In this document: positions 1 to 11,569 of the stretch, piece after piece
Layout: each line of letters opens with the position of its first letter
How positions within the stretch are numbered: the stretch's first letter is position 1
Source: Anaeramoeba flamelloides
Taxonomy: Eukaryota > Metamonada > Anaeramoebidae
Direction: 5' to 3'
Assembly (NCBI GenBank): GCA_027625915.1
Contig: JANTQA010000029.1
Location: 8,494,001 to 8,558,000 of the forward strand
Length of the DNA stretch: 64,000 bases
Position numbers and translations under genes: made by a program
Notes under the pieces: generated by a model
What the model saw: only the letters and a program-made list of their open reading frames with translations
What the model was told of the DNA's origin: nothing
Databases searched by the model: none

Positions 1-300
1 TCCCAGAAAATTTTAAATTAAGAATAAAATTTTTAAAAGTTTTTTGTAATTTTTTGTCAATTTTTTTGAAATTTTTTATGATATAAATATTCTCAAAAAT
101 TTACTCTATTTTATGAGACAATTTTTCCAATTTTTTTTTTCTTTTGGAATTTATCTTCAAATAATAAAACTTTGTACAATCATTATAATATTTATTTAGT
201 GTTTATTGTTGGTTTCTTTGATTAGTTAATGTTTTAATCTTCTATAACAAAAAACAGGCTTTTTCATTTTGAAACCCCTATTATTCTTTTTTGTACACAT
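1..300 (+). repeat. Dispersed repeat R1, copy a
   Basis: Noncoding AT-rich segment matching three other places in the window: 3770-4135 and 4550-4905 on the opposite strand, and 62670-62960 in the same orientation. Shared blocks include TTTACTCTATTTT, GTTGGTTTCTTTGATT and a T-rich stretch before them. The outer edge near 260-300 (AAACCCCTATTATTC) is also found in reverse next to copy c, so the repeat probably ends there. No coding potential is seen. A non-autonomous DNA transposon is the likely origin, but the termini are not firmly defined. Confidence 0.6.
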
Positions 301-484
301 TCTTTTGACAACAGAAAAGGAAAAATATTGGTTACTACAATAAAATACTTGTTATAAATGGTTTTTTCGAAGATTTAGTCTTGTTTAATAACCATTTTTT
401 TCTGATCTCTTTGTTTTTTTGAATATTTAATCTTTAACAAATAAATATTTTTTTATTTTGATTGCATATTCGTTAATATTTAAA

Positions 485-1035
485 AGAACATCAATACAAA
501 GTAAAATTCCAAAATTTTAAACAAAGTAAAAACAGTACAAATAATCACAATAATATAATTTCATTCAAATTGGAGATAATTTTGATTTTTCAAAAATGTG
601 AAAATCTTTTTTTCATCTTTTAGTTTTTTGTTTTCATTTCATTTTTGGAATTACCTAACTTGTTTTGTTCAATTATTTTTTTTTTTTTCAAACAGATGAA
701 AATATATTAAAGTTGTGTTTTTCTAAATAAATGAACCCCTATAAAATTAATTGGTGGTTTCTAACCATTTGATCGATCAATAATTCTTTATAGAATTTAA
801 ACAAATTCACCAATAAACTTTTTGGTTTTGATCTCTCCAATTTTTTTTACACACCGATGATTTATTAGTATCAATAATTATTTTTTTGTATTGTGAGTAC
901 TGTAATTTATAAACAATTGTTAAAATTTCAATTATTAAATGATTCTAAGTTGGTATTACTTCAAGAATTGAATCAATAAGATTGTTTTTTCAAAAATTGG
1001 AATTTTGGCGTGTTAAAAATTTTGAATTGGGATTT
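485..1035 (+). repeat. Dispersed repeat R2, copy a
   Basis: About 550 bp of noncoding sequence recurring at 12960-13560 (reverse), 37130-37690 and 52385-52895. Ordered shared blocks are: CATCTTTTAGTTT, a 'TGGTTTCTAACCATTTGATCG' type block, ACAATTGTTAA, and TTCTAAGTTGGTATT followed by CAAGAATTGA. Several hundred bases of collinear similarity in four places mark an old mobile element. No open frame of note. Confidence 0.6.
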
Positions 1036-1239
1036 ATTTCTAATTTAATATATTGAGGTTTACAAAAAAGAAAAAAAAAATACGAAGGTTTTAATTGAGT
1101 ACATCAAATGACGAACCTTTTTTTTTGGGAAATAAACGTTTTTAAAAAATCCAAAAAAAATTTTAAATAAATCTTGATAAAAAATAGCACAATTTCCTTT
1201 TTATCAATCCTTAGAACTTTTCTTTCCTTTACAAGTGTA

Positions 1240-1590
1240 AATATAGAATGTTGTAAAAAATAGAGTTTTTTCCAATTTTTGGGATCAATAAAGAGTTCCA
1301 AACAATTATCCAAATTTTGATATTAGTAAGCGAAACATCAATTTTGAGTTTTAAGTTTAAAGAGATTTTAAATAAAAAATCGTTTGGTTAACACCGATAC
1401 TTTGAAAAATTGATTTTTTTTTAAAATCGAAAGATTGGGTTCATCAAACGATTTTTTGATTAAAATTATTATTAGTCTATTAAGATAATTAGATATTATA
1501 TTTACTATTACCAAAATTTGGATAAATGTATGTAACTCTTTATTGATCCCAAAAATTGGAAAAAAATCTATTTTTTACAACATTCATGTG
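1240..1590. repeat. Foldback palindrome, about 350 bp
   Basis: Two arms of about 165 bp are imperfect reverse complements around a centre near 1415. Left-arm AATGTTGTAAAAAATAGA is mirrored by TCTATTTTTTACAACATT on the right, and TTTTTGGGATCAATAAAGAG by CTCTTTATTGATCCCAAAAA. The short reading frame on the minus strand at 1104-1313 falls in the left arm and is not a gene. Confidence 0.7.
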
Positions 1591-1629
1591 AACTCTAGTG
1601 TTTAAACTTCCTTTTGATACGTTAAACTA

Positions 1630-1822
1630 CAGCCATTTTCACTTTCAATATACAAAATTTCAAAAAAATTAAGGCATAAAAATCTCAAATTAAGGCACAA
1701 AATCCAAATTCTAGTAAAATCAATATTAATAAAAAAAAATTCTAAATTTTGTAGCTTAATTTGAGATTATTTTATGCTTTAAATTTCGTTGTAAGTTTGT
1801 GCCTTATATTTGAAACTGGCTG
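1630..1822. mobile_element. TA-flanked foldback MITE, family F, copy 1
   Basis: A 193-bp element with inverted ends CAGCCATTTTCACTTT and AAACTGGCTG, flanked by TA on both sides (1628-1629 and 1823-1824). The interior is also palindromic (AAATCTCAAATTAAGGC mirrored by TTAATTTGAGATT). TA duplication and CAG ends fit a non-autonomous Tc1/mariner-type element. Related copies lie at 4967, 5967, 6415 and, greatly enlarged, 40638. Confidence 0.75.
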
Positions 1823-1920
1823 TATCTCCGAAAAAAAATATAAAATTCAAACAAAACCTAAATAAAAAATACCATAATTTCCAAGAATCACAAAGTAAAA
1901 TCTGAAAAACAACTGTTATT

Positions 1921-2100
1921 TTAAGGGACTAATCTATATTAAATTTTTTTACCGAAATTTACTAAAGATTGAGAAAATTTTTTTGCCAATTATTTAGATT
2001 TGAAATCCCAATTTATTTTCAATGTTAAACATATTTTCAGAGAAGGGGCCCTTATGTAGAAATTGGCCAAAAAAGAAAATAATAGAGACGAGTCCCTTAA
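1921..2100. mobile_element. MITE with TTAA flanks, piggyBac-like
   Basis: Begins TTAAGGGACTAATCT and ends GACGAGTCCCTTAA, so TTAA at each side encloses a 172-bp element with inverted GGGACT/AGTCCC ends. The TTAA duplication is the hallmark of piggyBac superfamily insertion. No transposase is present. A second, more decayed copy lies at about 50495-50619. Confidence 0.65.
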
Positions 2101-3029
2101 AAAATTTTCCTTATCAAAATTTTAATTGTTTGTAAAAATAATAAATCACAAAAACAGAGGTTTTTATACATCCACGATACTGTTGTAGATCAAGTTAATT
2201 TTTTTATAGGGACAAGAAGAAGAAGAAAGCCAAATACTAAATTTGAAACTGTTTATATGCAGTCGTAAACGGGTATTTTTGGCCAAATATATGTACTTTA
2301 GAAATTTCACTCTGAGTTTAAGAAAGTGAAATATAAAAATTTAAAAGGATAATTTTTCAGAATAACACAAAACTTTTTAGCTATGTGTAATCAAAGAAGA
2401 ATCTAAAATCTTGTTCAAAAATTAAAATTAAAGGTATTCATAAGTTAATATTTGAAATGTTTGCCCCTTTTGCCCTCCTTACAAAGTAAAAAATGAACCA
2501 AAAATTAACAACAAATAAATAAAAGGCTAACCCCAAAAGTCTGACTTGAGGAGACTGTGTATTTTTTTTTTACTCTATTAACTCATAATCAATTGAAGGC
2601 AAAGTTAATAAGCAAATGAAGGTAATTTTTTTTGAAAAGTTGCAAGATAAAGTACTTTTTTGGAAAGAAGCACTGTTCATAAAGACCCTTGACAAACACT
2701 AATCACCTGTTATTCTCAAACTAAATATACCCAAAATTCAGAAATGTGAGAAGTGTGGTTGGTTGGTAAAAGAATCATTTGTATTTTGATCTCAAAGGTT
2801 TAAGTAATTATTTGGTTGGGATAAAAATTAAGTATGATCGACAAAAACAAAAAAAAAAAAATAAAAAAAAAAAAAAGAATAAAAAAAAATAAAAAAGAAC
2901 ATAAAAAATAAATTTTAATGTTTATTTTGTGTAAAGAATAAACCTATAAGAAAAGAAAGTTAAAGCGAAAAATGTGGATTTTAGAAAATAAAAAAAAGTG
3001 AAAACGGTCTGGGAAAAAGGTTATACTCG
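2101..3029. other. Intergenic, nothing recognised
   Basis: Low-complexity A- and T-rich sequence between the TTAA element and the small minus-strand gene. It includes an almost pure A tract near 2850-2900. No gene, RNA or clear repeat partner was seen. Confidence 0.5.
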
Positions 3030-3347
3030 TTAATTTTGCTTCAAATCGTTTTGAATTTCCTTTGAGATTTTTTTTACCTTTTTTTCTGCTTTTTTGAATG
3101 TCTTTTCAAAGACACCCGCCTTTCTTGGTGGCTTTTCAATTGGGATTCCAAGCAACTCACACGTTTGATCGACAATAAAGTCACCAACATCCAAATATTT
3201 TTCCCAAAAGTAACGGATTGTTTCATTAGGAATTCCTTTTGTTTCAAGATCAATAATATCCTTTCTGTGAAGAACAGAAAGTCCAGTGGAAATAAGTGTT
3301 GCTCCACCTACTATTGTTGCTGTTTTTTTTAAAGTTGAAAGAGACAT
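3030..3347 (-). CDS. Small hypothetical protein, 105 aa
   Basis: I do not recognise the family. The frame runs from an ATG preceded by an A-rich leader to a TAA, with no intron. Its composition is balanced, unlike the random frames around it. Residues 10-25 (TATIVGGATLISTGLSVL region) form a short glycine-containing hydrophobic stretch that could be a membrane anchor or an organelle-targeting element. The middle (EKYLDVGDFIVDQTCELLGI) could be an amphipathic helix, and the C-terminal 35 residues are strongly basic and probably helical (KAEKKVKKISKEIQ). It stands alone, with repeats on both sides. That it is a real gene is judged from amino-acid complexity only; function is unknown. Confidence 0.55.
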   Translation of the reverse strand: MSLSTLKKTATIVGGATLISTGLSVLHRKDIIDLETKGIPNETIRYFWEKYLDVGDFIVDQTCELLGIPIEKPPRKAGVFEKTFKKAEKKVKKISKEIQNDLKQN

Positions 3348-3769
3348 TTGTAAGTTGATTGATTCTACAAAAAATGAAAGAAATAATTTTTTAAAAATTA
3401 ATTCCTTTGTAAATCCTTCAGACCTTCCAATCCAAAAAAATAACTTGTAACATTTTAAGTTTGCTTATTTTTTGAAAAGCAAGTATCGAGAATTTAGATA
3501 AATAAAAAGAATTATGGAAATAAATACCTGTTAATGCCCAAGTTTGCAATTTAACATGTTAATTTAACACATTTTTGATACAGTATTCTTTAAATTATGA
3601 AGCCAGTGTTTGTTCAAATTTTCTCTAATTTAAATTAAACACTTATTTTGCCCTTTTGGATAAAAATTGTCACATCGTTTTTAATTTTAAGAAACCATTG
3701 TCCAAATAATACCTGCAGAAAAATACTTAAAACAGTGTTCCAAAATAAAAGTATCTGTTTTTTTTTAGA
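3348..3769. other. Upstream region of the small minus-strand gene
   Basis: About 420 bp of AT-rich sequence 5' of the 105-residue gene. It must hold its promoter, but no defined element is recognised. Confidence 0.3.
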
Positions 3770-4135
3770 GAAGAGCTATATATCAACCGATCAAATAAAC
3801 CAATAATAAACCCTAAAAAATATGGTATTGGTTTCTTCAATCTCTATTATTACAAGAAGAAATTGTAAAAATAAAGGCCCAAATTGGAAAATAATTATCT
3901 CAAAAAATAGAGTTAATTTTTTTGAAATTTTTTTAATCATCGTAAAAAAACAAAACATTTCAAAAAAATAGAGAAAATTGCCAAAAATTAACAGATTGTA
4001 TATCTAATTTAAATTTTGATGAAAATATTTAGGGATTTTACCTTTTAAAATTGATTTGAACTTATGTATACTCTTGGACAGTGAATTCGATTTTACATTG
4101 TAGCAAGAAGAAAAAAAAGTACGGAATTTTATTTT
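3770..4135 (-). repeat. Dispersed repeat R1, copy b
   Basis: Reverse-oriented copy of the repeat at 1-300, and direct repeat of 4550-4905. Shared blocks include ATCAAATAAACCAATAATAAA, ATGGTATTG, AAATTGCCAAAAATTAACA and TTTACATTGTA. No coding potential. Confidence 0.65.
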
Positions 4136-4549
4136 GAAAGATGGATCATAGTACTTTCGATAAGGTATTATTTTCATCACTGCAATTTTGGTATTTGTTA
4201 AAAATCTTGTAATTTAGAAGATCAACTAGTGTTCTTATTCAAATATTAATAGTATAAACAACAAAATGTTATTCTTAAAACAAGTTATTTTTTAATATCT
4301 ATTATTATTTTTTTTTTATTCAAATTATTAATTTGATTAGTTTTTCCTTCCTTTAAAAACAAAAATCAAGAATTTAATTAAATTGATTATTAAAATCAAA
4401 AGAGAAATTCAAAACATCAAAAGAAACCAAAATTTAAGTATGTTCCATTCTTATAATTTGAGAATTTTAATTGTTAACATTCCTGTTGTCAAAATATTGT
4501 GTGTCTAAAAGTATAATAGGGGATTCAAAGGAAAAAAAACCCATTTTTT

Positions 4550-4905
4550 TATTATAGAAGACCTATACATTAACTGATCAAATAAACCAATAATAAAACA
4601 ATTAGTAAATATGGTATTGACTTCTTAAAATCATATTACTAAAATTGTAATTCGAAAAATAAATGATCAAATTGGAAAAAATATATCATAAAATAGAGAA
4701 AATTTTTGAAAAATTTTATTCATCAAAAAAACAAAAAAATTACTAAAAAAGTGAGAAAATTGCCAAAAATTAACAAATTGTATACCTAATTTAAATTTTA
4801 CTGAAAAAATCAATGATTTTGACTTCAAAATTGATTTAAACTTAGATTTACTAAATATAAGCGAGTTATATATTTACATTGTAATAAGATTTTTAATAAA
4901 ATCAG
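4550..4905 (-). repeat. Dispersed repeat R1, copy c
   Basis: Second reverse-oriented R1 copy, 780 bp from copy b and collinear with it over about 340 bp. The closeness and shared orientation of the two copies could reflect tandem duplication or separate insertions. Confidence 0.65.
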
Positions 4906-4966
4906 AGTTTAATTGTTTGAGCCAAAGGTTTAATGGGACCTTTTAACACTCACTTTTTTTTGACTA

Positions 4967-5153
4967 AAGTCAGTTCCACTTTAAGGTGCAAACTGCTACG
5001 AAATTTAAGGTACAAAAAAAAATCAAATTCAGGCACAAAATTCAGATTCTCGTTTAATAAATTGTAAAACAAAATTACAAGTTTTGTTCCTTAATTTGGG
5101 ATTTTTTTGTTTCTTAAATTTTGTTGAAAGTTTGTCCTTTAAAAGTGGGACTG
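4967..5153. mobile_element. Family F foldback MITE, copy 2
   Basis: 187-bp element with ends AGTCAGTTCCACTTTAAGG and CCTTTAAAAGTGGGACTGA. The interior is palindromic around an A/T-rich centre (CAGATTCTCGTTTAATAAATT). Slightly decayed at both tips compared with copy 3. Confidence 0.7.
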
Positions 5154-5154
5154 A

Positions 5155-5430
5155 ATAAATTCGTATAATCTGTTATACGAGATTTACCTAACAATTGTTA
5201 AGTTGATTATTCCCACAACCCATCTAATTTGAAAAATTAGAAACTCTCACCATCGATATAAAAAGTTATTTTGAATAACAAAAAATACCAATTTACAAAT
5301 GTAAAGGGTCAAAATTAAAGAGTAAACATGAAGTTGTCTTTGGGTAGAATATAATTAAATCAGCATTTGTAGACAAGCTATTTTTTGTCTTTTTTTATCC
5401 TTCCAGTAAAAAAATTTTTTAACTAAAATA
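5155..5430 (+). repeat. Dispersed repeat R4, copy a
   Basis: Collinear with 14695-14970. Both contain AAAAAGTTATTTTGAATAACA, an AAATTAGAAA...TCACCATC block and a GAAGTTG...TATAATNAAAT block. In both places it is followed at once by a palindrome, so R4 plus palindrome may be one element. Confidence 0.6.
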
Positions 5431-5477
5431 AAGTCACTCTGTGGGTTGGGATGTGGTAGGGATCAAAAAATTGTTGA

Positions 5478-5810
5478 TTTGTGCGCTTTTTATCTTGAAA
5501 TCCAGACAAAAGATTAAATTTTAATTTTTTTGGTATTGGAAATTTTGAATGAACAAATTCTTAATTATAAGTTGTTGGTATTATCCAACAACCAACACAT
5601 TTTATTCTAAGGTAAATATTAACAAGTTTCCAATAAAAAAAAAAATGAAATTAAATAATCAATTCAAAGCAAAAAAAAAAGGTTAGGTCGGTTGAAAATA
5701 TTATCAACTTACAACCAAGAATTTGTTCATTCAAAATTCCCAATACCAAAAAAATTAAAATTTAATCATTTGTCGGATTCCAAGATATAAATGATATCAT
5801 TAAATATTTT
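5478..5810. repeat. Foldback palindrome next to R4, copy a
   Basis: Left arm AAATTTTAATTTTTTTGGTA, then TTTTGAATGAACAAATTCTT. The right arm is its mirror (AAGAATTTGTTCATTCAAAA, then TACCAAAAAAATTAAAATTT). The loop around 5600-5690 contains GTTGGTATTATCCAACAACC, a small hairpin of its own. Confidence 0.7.
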
Positions 5811-5966
5811 TTTGACATGTGTGCCCCAAATAGTTGCGTTTTTTTAGATAATTTTTAAGGATTTCAGTTAAATTGTGCTCCTCATGAAAATTCAATTTTC
5901 CAATAAATATTGACAAAATCACCCATTTTTAAATAATTTCTTTTTTTATTCATCAATGTTTTAATA

Positions 5967-6161
5967 CAGTCAGTTCCACCTGTAAGGTACAAACTTGGAC
6001 GAAAATTGTGGCACAATTAAAATCTCAAATTAAGGTCCAAAATTCCGATAATATTAAAATAATTTGTAAAAAAAAAAATTCCCAATTTTGTTAGTTAATT
6101 TGAGATTTTTATTGTGTCTTGAATTTCGTAGCAGTAAGTACCTTGAATTTGAAATTGACTG
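5967..6161. mobile_element. Family F foldback MITE, copy 3
   Basis: Best-preserved short copy: TA, then CAGTCAGTTCCACCTGTAAG, ending CTTGAATTTGAAATTGACTG, then TA. It is 195 bp long with palindromic interior (AAATCTCAAATTAAGG mirrored by TTAATTTGAGATTT). TA target duplication is intact. Confidence 0.8.
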
Positions 6162-6414
6162 TAAAATATGGCTTTACAATCTATTTCAGTGTTTTAAATA
6201 CAAACAAAGAGTTTTATTTTGAGATATTTCAAATTATTTGTGTATTTTGGGCTATTGTTATTTGTTTCATGTATTTGAATCATTTTTTTTTTTTTGTATA
6301 TTAGTATTAAATAGTTTTATTTCAATAAATATAATACAGTGAAAGGTAAAGAAATGTTAAAATATTATTTAAATCCATGATTTTGAAATATTTTAAATAG
6401 TTAAAATACAATTA

Positions 6415-6606
6415 CAGCACGTTTTACTTTTAATATACAAAATTTCTACTAAAATTAGAGCACAATAAACATTTTCAAATTAAGGCAGAACTTTTAAATT
6501 CTCGTAAAACAATTTGAATTAAAAAAATTCAAAAAAGGGAACTTTAATTTGAGATTTTTTTAAGCCTTAAATTCCATTTAAAGTAAGTTTTTGAAAAGTG
6601 GAGCTG
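6415..6606. mobile_element. Family F foldback MITE, copy 4
   Basis: Preceded by TA; ends CAGCACGTTTTACTTTTAAT and GAAAAGTGGAGCTG. Interior is palindromic as in the other copies. The right flank has lost the TA. Confidence 0.6.
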
Positions 6607-7765
6607 GGTTTTAGTAAATGTGCTTAATTTGGTGTGAAATTTTAAATAAGTTTGTAGGCTTCAAAAGAATGGCAGGCCTAGATTACATACGTGATCCTTT
6701 CCTTTACAATTTGTTAAAGTGAATAATCTTTTATCCACAAAATAAATTATTTTTATCTACAAAACAATTTATTTTTTATTGTTGATTCTACTTTAATACC
6801 TCATTTTAGAGGTTCTTAAAAATGTGTCTTTGAAGATAATTATTTATTAAGTTTTTTTTTTTGTATCAATTAAGAGAACAAAAATACGAACAGCCTAAAT
6901 AAGATCTGGTTAGGTTACCTCATAAATCAATCCGAAATTTCATTAATGAGTGTATATTGGTTAATTAAAATATGGTGATTCAAAAAACTCATATTTATAA
7001 TCATTAACACATTATAAAAATTTAACTCATGTAAAAAATATTGACAAACTGTAGAAAAAAAAGAAACAAATCAATGAAGTGACAACAGTATATAAACAAG
7101 AAATAGGGTTCATTAAATTAATTTTAAAAAAAGAATTATACAGATATTGAAAGATTAAAATGTAATTTTTTGATAAAATAATGAGCAAAATTTCATTTTT
7201 TGATTTTTAATAAAACAATAAAACATTTTAAACTCAATGAAATTTAGACAATGTCATGAAATTTTAGAAACAAAAGCATTTAATATTATTGAACCATTTA
7301 CATTAATCAAAGATCTAACCTCTAAAGTTATTTTGAATATGAACCAAGAATATATATGTTACTTCCTATCTTCTAATACTTAAGTCTGATAAAAGAAACA
7401 CTTGATAAAATTTTTATAATAGCTTAAAGTTTGCCAACACACCGTTTATTTCCATGACCACAGTATAAACAATATGAATAATAACATCATTTTTGTTAAA
7501 AAATTTATTTTTATATGTCTAAGGAGAAAAGACGTTAGGGCTTTCACCAAAAGTAAAGGTTTGTTCTTGTAGTGTGCACGAAGAATTCATTTAAACTGGT
7601 CTCTCTTAAATTGTTCTTTTTGATCATTTTTTCGAAAAAGTAGTGGATGAAAAACAACTGTATTGTAACTTTGAAACACTTCCTATCTGATTTCTTGACA
7701 AATAAAGTCGAAAACTTTTTATTTCATTTTTTCAAAATAACTTTTTTTTTCACATAACTTTATAA
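6607..7765. other. Intergenic upstream of the G-beta gene
   Basis: AT-rich sequence without a recognised repeat partner or gene. The G-beta promoter should lie in its last few hundred bases, but no defined element was seen. Confidence 0.4.
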
Positions 7766-10700
7766 ATGTCCGATATTTATAATTCAAAACAAGACCTTTC
7801 TCGAATGAAAGACGAATTTGAAGGAGAGTCTTCAACTCGTAAGTACCAATCAACAAAACCTTCTCGAGTTTTTTTCTTTTCTTTTTTATTCTTTCTTTTG
7901 CCCCAAATAACCCATTTATTAAATATTTTCCCAAATTTTCTAAAAATAATTTTTTTTGTTTCCTTACTTGTTATTTATCATCCCTCTCTTTAATTTTGCT
8001 TGACTTAAATTAGTTTCCCAGTCTTCAACAAACGTTCAGGATTTAGGACAACCAACATTGGAAGTTTGCCGCGAATTGATTGGCCATTTGGGTAAAATTT
8101 ATGCAATGCACTGGGGAGAAGACTCCCAACATTTAGTGTCTGCTAGTCAAGACGGAAAGCTCATTGTTTGGAATGCAGAAACATCGAATAAAGTTTGCAA
8201 ACAAGATTTTTTTGTTTTTGACAAGAAAATTAAAAAAAAGGATTATTTTCTTTGTTCACCTTTCTTTTTTTATTTCAATTTTTTTTTTTTTTTTTTCCCT
8301 TCGATTGTAAATTTACTAATAGATACATGCAGTAAGACTTCGATCAAATTGGGTAATGAGCTGTGGTTATTCGCCATCTCAAAAAATGGTAGCCTCTGGT
8401 GGTTTGGATAATGTATGTTCTGTTTATGATCTTACAACTGACGACGACGAAGCTGAAACACCTATAACGTAACATAAACTTACTTCTTTGACTTTTCATT
8501 TTATTTTTTCAATTACAAAATTTCTTTTGTTTTGTAATCTTTAAATCGGGTGAAACGCTCAGACGAAGAAAGCCTCTGCTTACCCTAAAAAAAAAAAAAC
8601 AAATATTTTTAAAATTTATTTTTTCAATCATTTCCATCTTTATCCCTAAAACAAAAACTTTTTAAATCTCATAAATAATTCAAATTCAAAAAAGTGTATT
8701 CCGTGAACTGAATTCTCATACAGGTTATGTTTCATGTTGTAGATTTTTAGATGACCAACAAATTTTGACTTCTTCTGGTGATATGAGTTGTATTCTTTGG
8801 GATATCGATTCTGGCTCAAAAGTTACAGAATTTGCAGATCATAATGGTGATGTTATGAGGTAAGCTTTTAATTCTTATTCAAAGTATTTCATTTGAGAGT
8901 ATTTTTGAAATTTTTCATAAATTTGGTTACAAGATCAAAAAAAAAAAAAGTGTTTTAAAATGGCAAAAATAAAAACAAAACAAAACAAAAAAAAAACAAA
9001 AAGGTGAACATTTTAAATTCAAATTTTTTTCCCGAATTTTGATTTGTTCATTTCCTTTTGTGATTGTGTAATTTTTTTAAAAAAATACTTTTTTTGGGTG
9101 ATTTATTATTCAGAGAAGTTCAACAACCTATTTCGTCATGAAGAGAAAAAAAAAAAACAAATAAAACTATTTCCCAATAACTATAGCAATTTTCAAAAGG
9201 CCTGTACTTTTTTTTTTTTTGATCTCGCAAGAATTAAAACTTTTTCAAAAGTTCTCTATTCCATGAAGTGAAAACTTTTTCAGAATTAAAACTGTTGAAA
9301 AGTTTTCTGTTGTTAACAAAGTGAGGGATCAGCATTTAAATGTGGTATAGAGGTTGGAGTGTGAAGAGAAGTACTCTTTTTAAAACTTTGATTTCTCACT
9401 TTTTTAAAACTTTATTTTTTGGAAAAGCTTTAATTCGAAAGTTAGTTCTCAATTTATTAAAACTGAAAACTTAAAAAAATATTTTAATTTTTTCAATCTC
9501 ATAAAAAAAAAAAGTCTTCACTTTTTTCAAATTACTGGCACAAAATATTTTTGTATTATAAAAACCTAATTAAAGAAATATTTTTTTTAAAAATCATATT
9601 TTTTCACTTTTAATTGTGCCATAATTATTGGGAAAGAGTTTAGGACGAAAAAAAGCAAAGATTGAAAAGAAAATTTAAAATACTTTTTTTTTTGGTGAAG
9701 AAAATTTTCATTATTACAAAATCTTTTTCTACATTTGCTTTCAATAAGTTTTTTTTTTCAAAAAATTCAAGTAATTTTAAAAAAGAGTAACCAAAAAAGT
9801 TTTTGATAGGGGTCTAAAAATAGCTCTGTCGTAGTTTGTTGACTGTTTTAAAGGACTCCTTTGAAGGCTTTTTGGTCACAGTTTATTTCAAATGGCTCTA
9901 TTCAGAAAACAGTTTTCATTCCATTTAACCAAAATAGAACCATTTTATAAATACATTTATGCCACACTTTATCAAATAACTAATCTGCAATTTTCCAATT
10001 AATAAATTGATAATTGTTTTACGGCTAAATTTCTTTTCAGTAATTAAAGTCTAAGGAAAGTGAAGTAGATTGCTGTGGATTGTACTATGCTTTCTCAAGG
10101 TTTTTTATTTTATTTGTTAAGTGTTCTAGGTTTTTTTGGGTTTTCTATTTATTTGGAAAATCTATAGATTTTCGTTAGGTTTTTTTGAGTTTTCTAGGCT
10201 TTTTTGAGGTTTTCTATTTTATTTGTGAAGTGTTCTAGGTTTTTTTTACTTTTTGAAATAAACCGAAAATTTATTAAAATTTTCTGTTTATTTCAAAAAT
10301 TAAAAAAAAACCTAACGAAAATCTATTTATTTGGAAAATCAATAGAAAACACCAGAAAACCTAACAAAAACAAGAGTGTAATTTACATTTACTTTATTCT
10401 ATAAAATTTTCATTTCAATTTCCCAAAAATTTAAATCATCACAATTAATGAGTTGAAAAAATAAAAAGATCTTTGTAAATCAATTAAAAACACAAATAGT
10501 CTCATTAATTCGACTCTTTTGGATTAAATTTTGAGAAAAAATTAAATTTTTTTCTTTAATTTGAATTCCATAGTAATAAAAACACTTTGCTTTACCCTTT
10601 CGTTGGTTTTTAATAAATCATCTCATCTTATAAATTCTGATTCAAAATTTTACTAAATTCCTAAAAATTAACAAAACAAAACAAAAAAAAAAATAAAAAA

Positions 10701-11348
10701 CAAAACAAAATAAAAAAAAAATTAAAGTTTGGCGCTTCATACAAACAAAAACCTCTTTGTCAGCGGATCTACTGATGCAACTGTTAAATTATGGGATATT
10801 CGATCAGGAAATTGCGAATTAACATTTAGTGGCCATCAATCAGATATTAATTGGGTTGAATTTTTCCCAAATGGTGAAGCCATTGGAACAGGATCAGATG
10901 ATGCAACTTGCAGACTTTTCGATTTGAGATCAACAGCAGAAATTGCTCAATATACTGATGACGATATTTTATGTGGTGTAACATCAGTTGCCTTTTCAAT
11001 TTCTGGCAGATTATTATTTGCTGGGTACGATAACTTTTCAATCCATGTTTGGGATGTACTTAAACAAAAGGAACATGCAATCCTCGAAAAACATAATAAT
11101 CGTGTTTGTACTCTTGGTGTTACAAAGGATGGTTCGGCTGTATGCACTGGTAGTTGGGATAAAGAATTACTTGTAAGTTTTTGAAATTTAAATTTTATTT
11201 TATTTTTAAATCTTTTTCTTTTTCTTTATTTTGGTATTCACTTGTAAATATTAATATAAATATTTATTATTTAAATTATTTTCTCTTTTTTTTTTTTTTT
11301 TTTTTTATATATTTATTTATTTTTATAAATCAATAGGTTTGGGCCTAA
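7766..11348 (+). CDS. GNB: Heterotrimeric G-protein beta subunit (WD40), six exons
   Basis: Exons 7766-7838, 8014-8192, 8323-8468, 8695-8859, 10728-11172 and 11337-11348 join into one 339-residue frame; animal G-beta is 340. Introns are 175, 130, 226, 1868 and 164 bp, all GT-AG. After a short N-terminal helix region, TLSQ leads into [12 protein letters not shown], then [83 protein letters not shown] and [11 protein letters not shown], ending [12 protein letters not shown]. These match the seven-blade G-beta propeller motif for motif. It should bind G-gamma and G-alpha at the plasma membrane. The last exon holds three codons and the stop. Intron 4 carries a hairpin-element array. Assignment is secure; the least certain junction is the GTTTGC donor of intron 2, though the homology demands it. 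Confidence 0.95.
8860..10727 (+). other. Intron 4 of G-beta, expanded
   Basis: 1868 bp against 130-226 bp for the other introns of the gene. Donor AG|GTAAGC and acceptor AAAG|T restore the serine of VMSLAL. It contains a nested hairpin array (10095-10370) and T-rich tracts. Reading frames inside it do not resemble proteins. Confidence 0.85.
10095..10370. mobile_element. Modular hairpin element HP, locus 1 (in G-beta intron 4)
   Basis: Nested inverted repeats with AGGTTTTTT on the left strand and AAAAAACCTAAC on the right. The inner stem AAATAAACCGAAAATTT is mirrored by AAATTTTCTGTTTATTT, and an outer stem is built from TTCTATTTATTTGGAAAATC. The CCTAAC tips and the inner stem are shared with the array at 11921-12550. 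No coding sequence. Confidence 0.65.
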
Positions 11349-11569
11349 ATTAGTAATTTGAGAATTTGAGAATTTGACAAATCGATAAATTAATAAATTA
11401 ATATATTAATCTATATATTTTTATTTTTATTTTTTAACATTTGTTTGCAAGCAATTTAAAAATGGAATTAATTTTAAATATTATATTTACTTTTCAAAAA
11501 GATTGTCTTCATAAATGATTTTGTAAAAACTTTTGAATAAAAGTGCCTACACATCACTAGCATGAAAAA
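11349..11569. other. 3' flank of G-beta
   Basis: AT-rich trailer after the TAA, with short AATTTGAGAATTTGA repeats. It presumably holds the polyadenylation region; no exact signal is claimed. Confidence 0.3.

Noticed and set aside
485-1035. R2 repeats as long terminal repeats of a retroelement
   Set aside because: Copies occur in both orientations far apart, with no coding region between them and no defined ends.
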